From: Chitinophaga sp.
GTDB lineage: Bacteria > Bacteroidota > Bacteroidia > Chitinophagales > Chitinophagaceae
Direction: 5' to 3'
DNA: 64,000 bases
NCBI RefSeq assembly: GCF_019236475.1
Contig: NZ_JAFAIX010000004.1
Coordinates: forward strand, 1 to 64,000
Part shown: positions 1-8,647 of the stretch, piece after piece
Layout of the letters: each line of letters starts with the position of its first letter
How positions within the stretch are numbered: the first letter of the stretch is position 1
Notes under the pieces: generated by a model
The model's database searches: none
The model's input: only the letters and a program-made list of their open reading frames with translations
Told to the model about the DNA's origin: nothing
Program-made: the position numbers and the translations under genes

Positions 1-1
1 A

Positions 2-385
2 ACAGGCACGTATAATATTCAACTGTTCACCCGATTGGGAGAATGTGCGGACGCGATCACGAAAACAGTGATAGTAGTGCCAGAACAGGACAGAGGTACA
101 GCGGATAGCATCTTGGGATATCGGGAAAAACTAATCAGAAATATCACCATCTATCCGAACCCCACTACTGGCCAGTTTAAAGTAGGTGTGGAATTGTCGA
201 AAGAAGCGGCGGTAACTATCCGCTTGATTTACTTCAATGATGGCAACTTGATGGAAATGCGTACTAGTCAAAGTGCGAAGAAGCATGAAGTGCCGTTCAG
301 TATAGGGGCTTTACCACAAGGTACTTACCTGATAGGCGTTCAGGCGGATAAGGAATATGAGGTCCGAAAAATGATAAAACTATAA
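2..385 (+). CDS. T9SS type A sorting domain protein, 3' end
   Basis: This is the C-terminal end of a larger exported protein; the frame is open to the first bases of the window, so the start lies upstream. The last ~75 residues have the Por/T9SS type A sorting signature: an IYPNPTTGQF motif, a beta-rich stretch, LPQGTYLIGV and a basic MIKL end. In this family the domain directs transport across the outer membrane by the type IX secretion system and is usually cleaved during anchoring or release. The catalytic or adhesive part of the protein is outside the window, so its function cannot be told. A strong hairpin follows the stop. Confidence 0.85.
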   Translation, partial: TGTYNIQLFTRLGECADAITKTVIVVPEQDRGTADSILGYREKLIRNITIYPNPTTGQFKVGVELSKEAAVTIRLIYFNDGNLMEMRTSQSAKKHEVPFSIGALPQGTYLIGVQADKEYEVRKMIKL

Positions 386-388
386 TGC

Positions 389-426
389 AACGAAAAAGGA
401 TTGTCAATGGACAATCCTTTTTCGTT
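389..426. terminator. bidirectional terminator hairpin
   Basis: Perfect 17-base arms (389-405 and 410-426, AACGAAAAAGGATTGTC and its complement) around a 4-base loop. It lies between the convergent T9SS gene and the UvrA-like gene. The A-rich and T-rich edges suit termination in both directions. Confidence 0.8.
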
Positions 427-442
427 TATACGTTTAGTATCA

Positions 443-2701
443 TCATTGAATCACTCCAATATGGTTTTGCAAATAAGTAGCGGTAATAGTGTTGGCATTG
501 TTGATTAAGGCAGACACGGTTCCCTCGAACACAATCTGGCCGCCATATTTGCCGGCTCCAGGCCCGATGTCTATGATCCAGTCGGCCTGCGCAATGATAT
601 CCATGTTGTGTTCGATTACTATCAAGGTATTCCCAGCATCGACCATCTCATTCATCATATGGAGGAGACGTGCGGTATCTGCCGGGTGAAGTCCAGTGCT
701 AGGTTCATCCAACACAATAATGCTATTCCGGTTATTCAGTTCTTTAGATAGTTTCAGCCGTTGCCTTTCTCCGCCGGAATAGGTATCCAGGCGTTGACCC
801 AGCGTGATATAATCCAATCCCAACCGGGTAAGTAGCTGAAATTGTTCTCGTATATGCTTCTCTGTGAAAAACTGTGCGGCCTCTTCTACGGTCATGTTCA
901 TGATATCCACAATGTTTTTCCCCTGGTAACGATAGGGGAGTACCTCTGGAGAAAATCCGCTGCCATCGCATACATCACAAGTTGTTTCGGTATCGTCCAT
1001 AAAGGCCATATCAATTTTCAGCACGCCATATCCTTTGCAAGCAGGGCAAGCGCCTTCACTGTTCCGACTAAACAAGGCGGCTCTTTTATGATTGGCTTTG
1101 GCCAATAGGTCCCGGATATGATCGGAAATACCCAGGTAGGTGAGGCAGTTGGAACGCACATTCCCCGCAAAGAGAGATTGATCAATCACCTTCACGTCCG
1201 GGTATAGCAGGGGCAGCTCATCGCTGATCAAACTACTTTTGCCCGATCCGGCTACGCCAGTAACCACGGTCATCACGGAAAGGGGTATACGCACATTTAC
1301 ATGCTGTAAATTATGAAGGGTAACATCTTTTACTGGTAAATAATCGCTCGCCGTACGTGGGTGAGCGTTATAGGTGCGTGGATGGGAAAAGTAGACCCCT
1401 GTTTTTCCCGTAGACTTAGGAAGCCCCTTGAAATCGCCCTGATAAACGATCTCGCCACCATGCGAACCAGAGCCTGGTCCCATGTCGATTATGTGATCGG
1501 CTATACGAATAATATCAGGATCATGCTCTACAATCATGACCGTATTGCCTTTATCTCGGATCTGACGGATGATGCGGATGATTTTGTCTACATCCGCAGG
1601 ATGTAAGCCTATACTGGGTTCATCAAAGATATACAGCATATCGGTAAGACTATTGCCGAGATGCCTGACCATTTTTATGCGTTGAGACTCGCCGCCAGAG
1701 AGGGTATTAGTGGTCCTGTCCAGGGTGAGATATTGCAGTCCTATGGTCTTCATGTTCTCGAGTTTCCGACGCACCTCTTGGAGGACGGGTTCATAAGCAT
1801 CGGCTGTTATCTCCCGTAAAAAATCCAGTAGATCATCCACAGGCATGGCAGTACAATCAGCAATGCTATGGCCTTTTATCTTGCAAGAGAGGATTTTTTC
1901 GTTTAGTCGTTGTCCTTTGCAGCTCGGGCAAGGCATTTCAGATACGATCGTAGCAAGGGATTTACTGTGAAGGTCTTGTTCCCTGGAATCTTTTTTTAGG
2001 AAAGCCTTCTCAATGCGAGGAATAATTCCTTCGTATTGCACGGTCTTCCCCCAGCCTTGCCCCGGATGTTTGGGCTTATGGGCAGGCGCATGCAAGAGTA
2101 AATCCCATTCTTCCTTCGTATAGTCCTGTATTTTTTTATTGACATCGAAATAGCCGGAATTCGCATATCTCGTCCATCTCCAGCCACCAGGCTGGAAAGT
2201 CGGGAAACGGATAGCACCCTCCTCCAACGATTTCGTGCGATCAATCAGTTTGAGTTCATCAATTGATTTGACAAATCCTAATCCTTCGCAGGTAGGGCAC
2301 ATGCCGGATGGATGATTAGGACTGAATATATTGGAGTAACCCACGAAAGGCTGGCCTATCCTGGAAAATAGGAGTCGCAAGGATGCGCTGATATCTGTAG
2401 CTGTACCTACGCTAGAACGTATATTCCCTCCCAACCGCTGCTGGTTAATAATAACAGGATAGTTGAGGTTTTCAATCTTATCTACCTCTGGAATGCCTAG
2501 GTGTAGCAACCTGTTCCTTGCAAAGCTATGTTGCGTTTCATTGATCTGGCGTTGCGCTTCTGCACCAATGGTTTCAAATACCAACGATGATTTACCCGAA
2601 CCGGAAACGCCTGTGAATACAGTGATACAGCCCCTGGGGATCTCCAGGGAAAGGTTCTTTAGATTGTTTTGCCTAGCTCCCGTTATACTTATTGGTTTCA
2701 T
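443..2701 (-). CDS. UvrA-like ABC ATPase (short form)
   Basis: A 752-residue twin ABC protein of the UvrA family, which binds damaged DNA or distorted structures. The first Walker A (GVSGSGKSSL, residues 31-40) is followed by zinc-finger type CPTC and CPSC pairs and by the LSGGESQR signature. The second half has GVAGSGKSSL, CPAC...CDVC and YSGGERQR, each with a DEPS Walker B. Canonical UvrA is about 940 residues; the shortfall suggests the UvrB-binding and other inserted regions are reduced, as in UvrA2-type proteins tied to drug or DNA-damage tolerance. It is therefore probably not the housekeeping UvrA. It appears monocistronic and convergent with the T9SS gene. Confidence 0.88.
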   Translation of the reverse strand: MKPISITGARQNNLKNLSLEIPRGCITVFTGVSGSGKSSLVFETIGAEAQRQINETQHSFARNRLLHLGIPEVDKIENLNYPVIINQQRLGGNIRSSVGTATDISASLRLLFSRIGQPFVGYSNIFSPNHPSGMCPTCEGLGFVKSIDELKLIDRTKSLEEGAIRFPTFQPGGWRWTRYANSGYFDVNKKIQDYTKEEWDLLLHAPAHKPKHPGQGWGKTVQYEGIIPRIEKAFLKKDSREQDLHSKSLATIVSEMPCPSCKGQRLNEKILSCKIKGHSIADCTAMPVDDLLDFLREITADAYEPVLQEVRRKLENMKTIGLQYLTLDRTTNTLSGGESQRIKMVRHLGNSLTDMLYIFDEPSIGLHPADVDKIIRIIRQIRDKGNTVMIVEHDPDIIRIADHIIDMGPGSGSHGGEIVYQGDFKGLPKSTGKTGVYFSHPRTYNAHPRTASDYLPVKDVTLHNLQHVNVRIPLSVMTVVTGVAGSGKSSLISDELPLLYPDVKVIDQSLFAGNVRSNCLTYLGISDHIRDLLAKANHKRAALFSRNSEGACPACKGYGVLKIDMAFMDDTETTCDVCDGSGFSPEVLPYRYQGKNIVDIMNMTVEEAAQFFTEKHIREQFQLLTRLGLDYITLGQRLDTYSGGERQRLKLSKELNNRNSIIVLDEPSTGLHPADTARLLHMMNEMVDAGNTLIVIEHNMDIIAQADWIIDIGPGAGKYGGQIVFEGTVSALINNANTITATYLQNHIGVIQ

Positions 2702-2772
2702 CTATTAGCATGGTTAGTAGTTCTAAGTTAAGTATTTTCTACACGGGTGTAACAGGTATTGCAAAATAAAAA

Positions 2773-2795
2773 ACGGGCGCCTGTAGAGCGCCCGT
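2773..2795 (-). terminator. terminator of the SH3-domain gene
   Basis: An 8-base stem (ACGGGCGC / GCGCCCGT, 2773-2780 and 2788-2795) is followed on the minus strand by a run of T. It lies just downstream of the SH3-domain protein stop at 2801. Confidence 0.7.
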
Positions 2796-2800
2796 GTGGA

Positions 2801-3691
2801 TTATTTCTTCTGTTTGGTGATGCGTTTATTTTCTGGGTCCCAGTTGTAATAGACCTTACCTTTATCGGTGGTTTTCATAATGTGAGCACCGTCTTTACCT
2901 ACTTTATCTGTGGCTTCCTCTTCCTCCATATCCCAGATCACCATATCCGGCTGACCACCTTTTTCATTGGGGAATATAAATTGCTCCGAATGATAGAAGG
3001 CATCAGCATCGCCGATATTGGTTTTGTCTGGAAATCTTACGAGTTGGTTATCCTTTGTTAAAGCAAAATAGTAATCATATGTTGGGATACCGCAAGCTTC
3101 TCCGCTGAAAGTCAATACCACTATGTTTTGCACATTGGTGAGGCCCATGCCACTCATGACTTTCCCGCTGGAATAGCTGGCACTTTCATCATCGCCGGTA
3201 ATAACACTGCCCTTAGCAATCACGGCTCCATTTTGAACTACTTTCAATCGTACAAAGTAGCGACGAACAGTATCCCGCTCTTTGTATTCATTGACATAAG
3301 CACTATCCGCCCGGCGTTCTACACCATATACGAATTTGATATCGCCACGGCGCATAGGGGTACAACTGATAAGTCCTTGCCATACATAACCATTACGTTG
3401 TTCTCCGTTTTTGTTATATAGAATTTTCAGCCAAGGACCTTGGAGACCGCGGATGGTAAGCGCCTGATTGGTGATTTGGGTAACGATGATATTATCCCCT
3501 GCAAACAAGGTATCTAATGGGGCTTGTTTGGTATTCGGCGCTGGACGTATAAACGCAGTATCTGAAAATATATACCGCTCCGAGCTGTCCGAATTAAGGC
3601 TCCAGACACGCATGTCCGGAAAATAGGGCTCCTCCTGGGCGTATGCAACATGCCCAAGACAGATAAACAATAAGAATAAAAGCTTTTTCAT
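2801..3691 (-). CDS. secreted SH3-like domain protein
   Basis: A 296-residue exported protein. I place the start at 3691 because MKKLLFLLFICLGHVAYAQ is a clean signal peptide; an upstream in-frame ATG at 3790 would add 33 residues that do not look like one. After the signal there is a bacterial SH3-type stretch (about residues 40-110: FIRPAPN, LFAGDNIIV, GPWLKILY, GYVWQGLI) that in other proteins binds cell-wall or peptide ligands. The C-terminal half has no family I recognise. It is transcribed alone, upstream of the UvrA-like gene on the same strand, with a terminator between. Its role is unknown. Confidence 0.7.
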   Translation of the reverse strand: MKKLLFLLFICLGHVAYAQEEPYFPDMRVWSLNSDSSERYIFSDTAFIRPAPNTKQAPLDTLFAGDNIIVTQITNQALTIRGLQGPWLKILYNKNGEQRNGYVWQGLISCTPMRRGDIKFVYGVERRADSAYVNEYKERDTVRRYFVRLKVVQNGAVIAKGSVITGDDESASYSSGKVMSGMGLTNVQNIVVLTFSGEACGIPTYDYYFALTKDNQLVRFPDKTNIGDADAFYHSEQFIFPNEKGGQPDMVIWDMEEEEATDKVGKDGAHIMKTTDKGKVYYNWDPENKRITKQKK

Positions 3692-3834
3692 GGCCGCAAA
3701 TATCCTAAATATGTGCTTATAGCGGTACTTTCCGAAAGAAGAAATCGTGTCTGGATATAAAAAAATAACAGATCGGGAAAAATATTGCACGCGAAAATTT
3801 CCCGAATCGATTAAAGCTCCCGCCTGCTGCAGCT

Positions 3835-3842
3835 TACCTTTG
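3835..3842 (+). promoter_or_regulatory. -7 box TACCTTTG of the siderophore receptor
   Basis: This matches the Bacteroidota -7 consensus TAnnTTTG, 14 bases before the ATG at 3857. No clear -33 TTTG is seen at the usual distance. The same octamer occurs before the rhodanese and ArsR genes of this window. Confidence 0.5.
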
Positions 3843-3856
3843 CGGAAATTTTTTCT

Positions 3857-6223
3857 ATGTCAGCATTTTTTAGGCAACTTATCTTGACCATTGTAGTTAT
3901 CTGCCCGTTATTCGCAATGGGGCAGTCGGAAGAAAGCAACAAGAACGAAGGGAGTATAGGAGGACAAGTACTGTCGAATGCAGGACAGCCACTGGAGCTA
4001 GTATCCGTGTCTATCCAACAACTAGAAAAAAGTACATTGACAGACAACGAAGGTAAATATCTCCTGGAGCATATCCTCCCAGGCACTTATATCGTGCGTA
4101 TCCAACTGTTGGGCGCTGCCGAAAAGGATTTCCAGGTAATAGTGCGCAAAGGGGAAAAAGCAATTCTGGATTACCGTCTGCCGAAAGAGAATATCCAATC
4201 TTTGCAGGAAGTACGTATAGTCGGCAACGTTAATAAATTTTCCAAGAAAGAAAGTAGTTATGTCAGTCGGCTTCCCCTGAAGAACCTGGAGAATCCACAG
4301 GTATACAACATTGTACCGAAAGAGCTGATCCAAGAGCAAATGGCGCTGGATTTAGGGAGTATTTCTAAGAATGTGCCTGGTGCGGGGATTCCTATGTTGG
4401 CGAACCAGGGTAGAGTTACTTTCCGTTCTCGTGGATTTGAAACGGAGCCTAATGCGCGCAATGGCGTTGCCGGGCAGGCATTCTCCGCTATAGATCCGGC
4501 CAACTTAGAAAGGGTGGAGGCCATCAAAGGGCCTTCTGCTACGCTCTTTGGCACCAATGTTTCTAGTAGCTACGGCGGATTGTATAACCGTGTTACCAAG
4601 AAGCCTTACAATGGCTTTGGAGGGGAAGTAGCCTACTATGGCGGGAGCTGGAACTTCAATCGTTTAACCGTAGACGTTAATACGCCTGTTAATAAGGATA
4701 AAACAATGCTTTTCCGCCTCAATGGCGCTACTACCTTCGAGAAAAGCTTCCAGGATATGGGCTTTACCAAAAGTCTGAGTCTGGCCCCTAGCTTCTCTTA
4801 TCAGATCACCGATAAGCTCTCTTTATTACTGGATGTAGAATTCGGTCAGGCGAAAGGTACTTCTGTGGTGCGTTTCAACCCATATACCGGCGGTACCAAA
4901 AACTTATCCATCGCTACAATGGGATTTCCGTATAACAAAATGTTCCTCAGCAATGATATCGCCTACAATACCCAGATGATGAACATTTTCGCGCAGGTAA
5001 ATTATAAGATCTCCGAAAACTGGACTTCCCAGACCATCGTTTCCCGCGCTAGATCCTCCATTGATGGGTATATCACCGCGCTCAATGGTCGTACGGATTC
5101 CACCCTACGTGCAAATGTGATGGTCGGTAATACCGCTTTCATTGCAACAGATATTCAACAGAACTTCATCGGGGATTTCAAACTGGGTAACTTCCGTAAT
5201 CGCCTGGTAGTGGGACTGGACTATTACAACAACTCCAATTCCTTTGATAGGGTGGCGGTCAACGGACCTACTGTGAATTTCATAAACCCCGGAAAGAATT
5301 ATAAAGTATACCGTTATCAAATAGATTCCCTGCTGCCAACAGGTACGCCACGTACAGAGAACAACGGGGACGATAGCTATGCCGCTTATGCCTCCGATGT
5401 ATTTAACGTAACAGATCGACTCATGGCGATGCTGAGTCTTCGTGTAGACTTCTACCGCAACAGAGGCGTTTATAATATAGCCACTGGCGTTAGAACCGGT
5501 ACTTATAGCCAGACGGCACTTTCCCCTAAATTAGGGTTGGTATACCAACTAGTAAAAGACCGTGTATCCCTGTTTGGTAGCTACATGAATGGGTTCTTCA
5601 ATAAAAATGGCTCCGACCTGGATGGTAATAGCTTCAAACCAGAAAGAGGCAATCAACTGGAATATGGGGTGAAGGCGGATGTACTGGATCACCGACTGGT
5701 AGGAACAATCAGTTATTATGATATTGAGATCAGTAATGTATTGAGAATTGATCCCCGCGATGTCAACTATTCTATCCAGAATGGTACGCAGCGTAGTAAG
5801 GGGATTGAAGTGGAAATTACCGCCAATCCATTACCAGGACTTAATATCGTGGCTGGTTATGCCTACAACGACAGTAAATACCTGAAGGCAGATTCTACTG
5901 TGCAAGGGCTTCGCCCTGCTTTATCGGGGCCTGCCAATATGCTGAATGGTTGGATCAGTTATAACTTGACGAAAGGTAAGCTGAAAGGGCTGGGTGTAGG
6001 TTTTGGTGGGAATGCCGGCAGCTCTTCCTTCCAAACCAATACGCAGAAAGTGAAAATTACGATCCCTTCTTATGTAATGCTGGATGCATCTGTTTTCTAC
6101 GATCAACCTAAGTTTCGTGTAGGCGTTAAAGTAGATAACCTGACTAGCGAGAAAGCTTGGTCTGTACGACTTATACCGCAGGCGCCAGCAAGGTTTACGG
6201 GTAGTTTTGCATTGAAGTTTTGA
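3857..6223 (+). CDS. TonB-dependent siderophore receptor
   Basis: A 788-residue outer-membrane receptor that would import ferric siderophores using energy from TonB. It has a signal peptide (1-22), a CarboxypepD_reg-like domain (about 32-110), a plug domain (about 135-245) with the siderophore-receptor signature AIKGPSATLFGTN and YNRVTKKP, and a 22-strand type barrel ending in a terminal phenylalanine (FALKF). The family usually has this length. No anti-sigma/sigma pair or siderophore biosynthesis gene lies next to it, so regulation is probably by an unlinked factor; no Fur box was recognised. The ligand cannot be read from the sequence. Confidence 0.9.
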   Translation: MSAFFRQLILTIVVICPLFAMGQSEESNKNEGSIGGQVLSNAGQPLELVSVSIQQLEKSTLTDNEGKYLLEHILPGTYIVRIQLLGAAEKDFQVIVRKGEKAILDYRLPKENIQSLQEVRIVGNVNKFSKKESSYVSRLPLKNLENPQVYNIVPKELIQEQMALDLGSISKNVPGAGIPMLANQGRVTFRSRGFETEPNARNGVAGQAFSAIDPANLERVEAIKGPSATLFGTNVSSSYGGLYNRVTKKPYNGFGGEVAYYGGSWNFNRLTVDVNTPVNKDKTMLFRLNGATTFEKSFQDMGFTKSLSLAPSFSYQITDKLSLLLDVEFGQAKGTSVVRFNPYTGGTKNLSIATMGFPYNKMFLSNDIAYNTQMMNIFAQVNYKISENWTSQTIVSRARSSIDGYITALNGRTDSTLRANVMVGNTAFIATDIQQNFIGDFKLGNFRNRLVVGLDYYNNSNSFDRVAVNGPTVNFINPGKNYKVYRYQIDSLLPTGTPRTENNGDDSYAAYASDVFNVTDRLMAMLSLRVDFYRNRGVYNIATGVRTGTYSQTALSPKLGLVYQLVKDRVSLFGSYMNGFFNKNGSDLDGNSFKPERGNQLEYGVKADVLDHRLVGTISYYDIEISNVLRIDPRDVNYSIQNGTQRSKGIEVEITANPLPGLNIVAGYAYNDSKYLKADSTVQGLRPALSGPANMLNGWISYNLTKGKLKGLGVGFGGNAGSSSFQTNTQKVKITIPSYVMLDASVFYDQPKFRVGVKVDNLTSEKAWSVRLIPQAPARFTGSFALKF

Positions 6224-6227
6224 TAAT

Positions 6228-6264
6228 AAAACATGGGCGCTGAGTTTATCAGCGCCCATGTTTT
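6228..6264. terminator. terminator after the siderophore receptor
   Basis: Sixteen-base arms (AAAACATGGGCGCTGA, 6228-6243, complement 6249-6264) around a 5-base loop, starting 5 bases after the receptor stop. Confidence 0.8.
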
Positions 6265-6314
6265 ACTATCTTGATATCTTTCTCCATACATCGCGTTTGA
6301 GCGTAAATAAAAAA

Positions 6315-6334
6315 GCACCTGTAAAAACAGGCGC
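6315..6334 (-). terminator. terminator of the small secreted protein gene
   Basis: An imperfect 8-base stem (GCACCTGT / ACAGGCGC) followed on the minus strand by a run of T. It sits downstream of the leftward gene ending at 6366. Confidence 0.55.
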
Positions 6335-6365
6335 CATCGTTTGACTCTATATAAAAAAAGCAACT

Positions 6366-6932
6366 TTACTTTAACAGCCATTCCAGTTTGTACATATGGT
6401 GATAGCTGTCGTATGCCATTAATTCATTATCATGTTTAAAGTTCGTATCGAGTAAATCAGCCCAGTCATGTTTATCTGGGAAGGCCGCTTTCAACTCCAT
6501 ACTTGTCAATGGGTGTATAACGCCATCGGCCGTACTAAAATAGTAACTGTAACGATCATTACGGTATTCCCTATTGGAAGATAATGTACGCTTGCGATAT
6601 AATAGCAGTCGGGCATTTTTGTTCATTACCTCGTAGGTGTCGCCGCCATGGATACAAAATACTTTCCCCTCGATAGTGGCATAGCCAAACAATTGACTTA
6701 CCGGTATCCGAGAGTTATTGCCATTAAAAGATAAATCCACGTAGTCTTTCGGCGCCAGCAGGTGCAGCTTCAGTTTTCCTGGATTGGCTGCAGATGGGCC
6801 ATAGCTGGTTATTCCTTTTACATAATCTGCTGGTGTACGGTACAGCGCATTGGTTTTTACCTGCGCATCCCCATTTATGGAAAATAGACATATCACCAGG
6901 AGCAGGGCAAAACAATTTAATACTATTCTCAT
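6366..6932 (-). CDS. small secreted protein, unknown
   Basis: A 188-residue protein with an N-terminal signal peptide (MRIVLNCFALLLVICLFSINGDAQ). The mature part is rich in Tyr, Lys and Asn and contains no catalytic motif I recognise; a VFCIHGGDTYEVM segment and a C-terminal YDSYHHMYKLEWLLK end are the most distinctive parts. It is transcribed alone and leftwards between two terminators, with the porin gene divergent upstream. Proteins like this are common orphan periplasmic or surface proteins in Chitinophagaceae. No function is proposed. Confidence 0.6.
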   Translation of the reverse strand: MRIVLNCFALLLVICLFSINGDAQVKTNALYRTPADYVKGITSYGPSAANPGKLKLHLLAPKDYVDLSFNGNNSRIPVSQLFGYATIEGKVFCIHGGDTYEVMNKNARLLLYRKRTLSSNREYRNDRYSYYFSTADGVIHPLTSMELKAAFPDKHDWADLLDTNFKHDNELMAYDSYHHMYKLEWLLK

Positions 6933-7082
6933 AGATCAGGATCTTGTTGTAGGAAGATAACAGCAATCAGGATGCCTTAGTTACATGGAAGCATTAAATT
7001 CTGATTAAAATCAATAGGAGAGGGCAATCCCGCCTAAAATGAGCGCTGTTTCCATTTGCTATTTGCTGCGTATTGACCTTCC

Positions 7083-7107
7083 CAAAATGATAAAGTTTAT
7101 CATTTTG
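7083..7107. promoter_or_regulatory. inverted repeat upstream of the porin (probable activator site)
   Basis: A perfect inverted repeat, CAAAATGATAAA and its complement around one base, 137 bases before the porin ATG. Related CAAAATG...CATTTTG elements (27 and 26 bp) lie upstream of the sensor gene at 11239-11304. The distance and symmetry suit an upstream activating sequence for the NtrC-type regulator encoded at 8645-9994. The 311-base gap 6933-7243 holds this site and the promoter box at 7198; I see no gene in it. Confidence 0.6.
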
Positions 7108-7191
7108 ATAGGGTCATGCCAACATCGCTTATGAATCATTTGCTACTTGAAACGAAGTACAATGGCGGGTTTGCAAAGAAGTACCTATGGT

Positions 7192-7207
7192 TGGACATAT
7201 ATTTGAA
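7192..7207 (+). promoter_or_regulatory. porin promoter, type ambiguous
   Basis: TATATTTG at 7198-7205 fits the Bacteroidota -7 box TAnnTTTG. The same stretch also reads TGG-N8-TTG (7192-7205) with sigma-54 spacing, but the invariant GC of the -12 element is GA here. The upstream inverted repeat favours sigma-54; the bases favour the housekeeping factor. ATG follows at 7244. Confidence 0.4.
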
Positions 7208-7243
7208 TAGCCTAGGCCCAAATCGCTTAAATAAGCCAAAAAC

Positions 7244-8590
7244 ATGAAAAATGGAATTTTAACTGTGCTGGCGCTGGTAGGCTCTCTCACGGCCGGATTC
7301 GCGCAGCAGGACTCAACAAAAAGCACTACTGTAGTCCCAGATGGTTCTAATGGCAGAAGTCTGCCTTCTCCTATCTCCGCACCGCCATTCCCTAGCAGTG
7401 AATGGGTGGGCGCTTCCCTCATCGGTAGCCCGGCGGACGCCCCGGATTACCCATTAACTAAAGCATTAGGACTGGCGAAAAGTAAAAGTCGCATCAAAGT
7501 GTACGGTTGGCTGGACGTCGGCGGTAACTTCAGTACCTCGAGAGTTTCCAACGCACCTACTTCCTATAACCTGGTACCCAACAGCGTTGTGCTGGATCAA
7601 CTGATCCTCCGGGTAGAACGACAGCCCAATACAGTCCAACAGGATCATGTAGACTGGGGCTTCCTAGTTGATAATATTTACGGAACGGATTACCGCTATA
7701 CCATCTCCAAGGGGATTGTCAGTGATCAGTTGTTGAAAAAGAATAGTCTCTATGGCTACGATCCCGCTCAAGTATATGCCATGCTCTATATCCCCAAAGT
7801 AGCCCAGGGACTGCTGATAAGGGTTGGTAGATTTATCAGTCCCGCTGATATAGAAGCGCAGTGGGCGCCGGATAATTACCTGTACTCCCATTCTCTGATG
7901 TTTACTGTAGATCCTTATACTTTCACGGGTGTACACGCTACCTTGCGCCTGAGCCCTTATTGGCAGGTATACCTGGGCGTACATGGTGGAAATGATATGG
8001 CGCCATGGAGTAGTTCCAGCAGTGTAAACGGTCTGGCGATGATGCGCTGGGTATCTCATAATAACCGGAACTCTATTTACGGTGGGATCAACTCTCTCGG
8101 AAAGGGGAATTACAAGGACGAGCATGATAACCTGCAAATGCTGGTATTCACCTGGGGCCATAAATTCAGCGAACGTGTACACATGAATACGGAGGCTTAT
8201 TACATGTGGCAGCATCATGCAGCCGTGGGTGGTACTGCTATCGATGGTCCTGGAAAAGATTGGTACATGGGTACTGGCTTAGGCCCAACCATTTCTGGTC
8301 TTGCTTCTGCCGTAGGCCTGGTCAACTATTTCGAGATCCAGTTATCTCCGAAGAAAGATTATCTCTCCATTCGTAATGATATGCTAAACGACCCTCAGGG
8401 CAACCGTACGGGCTTCAATACTTGCTATTCTAGTCATACCATCGGTTGGGTACATCACTTCAGCCCGTTGTTAAGGATACGCCCGGAAGTCCGTTATGAA
8501 AAGGCCTGGACAAACGATCAAACACCATACGACAATGGTACACGAAGGGATCAGTTTACATTAGCTATGGATGCTATTGTTAGATTCTAA
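7244..8590 (+). CDS. OmpL-like beta-barrel porin
   Basis: A 448-residue outer-membrane porin resembling the putative beta-barrel porin-2 (BBP2/OmpL-like) family. It has a signal peptide (MKNGILTVLALVGSLTAGFAQ), a short Ser/Pro-rich linker, then alternating amphipathic strands from about residue 85 (VYGWLDVGGNFS) to the end, which is the aromatic-terminated strand TLAMDAIVRF. Such porins pass small solutes through the outer membrane. It is convergent with the response regulator and sensor genes. An inverted repeat shared with the sensor promoter lies upstream, so it is probably a target of that regulator. The solute is unknown. Confidence 0.8.
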   Translation: MKNGILTVLALVGSLTAGFAQQDSTKSTTVVPDGSNGRSLPSPISAPPFPSSEWVGASLIGSPADAPDYPLTKALGLAKSKSRIKVYGWLDVGGNFSTSRVSNAPTSYNLVPNSVVLDQLILRVERQPNTVQQDHVDWGFLVDNIYGTDYRYTISKGIVSDQLLKKNSLYGYDPAQVYAMLYIPKVAQGLLIRVGRFISPADIEAQWAPDNYLYSHSLMFTVDPYTFTGVHATLRLSPYWQVYLGVHGGNDMAPWSSSSSVNGLAMMRWVSHNNRNSIYGGINSLGKGNYKDEHDNLQMLVFTWGHKFSERVHMNTEAYYMWQHHAAVGGTAIDGPGKDWYMGTGLGPTISGLASAVGLVNYFEIQLSPKKDYLSIRNDMLNDPQGNRTGFNTCYSSHTIGWVHHFSPLLRIRPEVRYEKAWTNDQTPYDNGTRRDQFTLAMDAIVRF

Positions 8591-8600
8591 CGACGACATA

Positions 8601-8647
8601 TAAACGAAAAAGCAGGCGTTTTTTTTATCGCCTGCTTTTTTCGTTTA
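8601..8647. terminator. shared terminator, porin / response regulator
   Basis: A long hairpin (TAAACGAAAAAGCAGGCG pairing with 8629-8647, one bulged T) between the convergent porin and regulator genes. The last three bases are the regulator's stop codon. Confidence 0.8.

Noticed and set aside
7162-7174. TGGCGGGTTTGCA before the porin as a sigma-54 promoter
   Set aside because: The GG and GC elements are 9 bases apart by start position instead of 12, which is outside the tolerated spacing.
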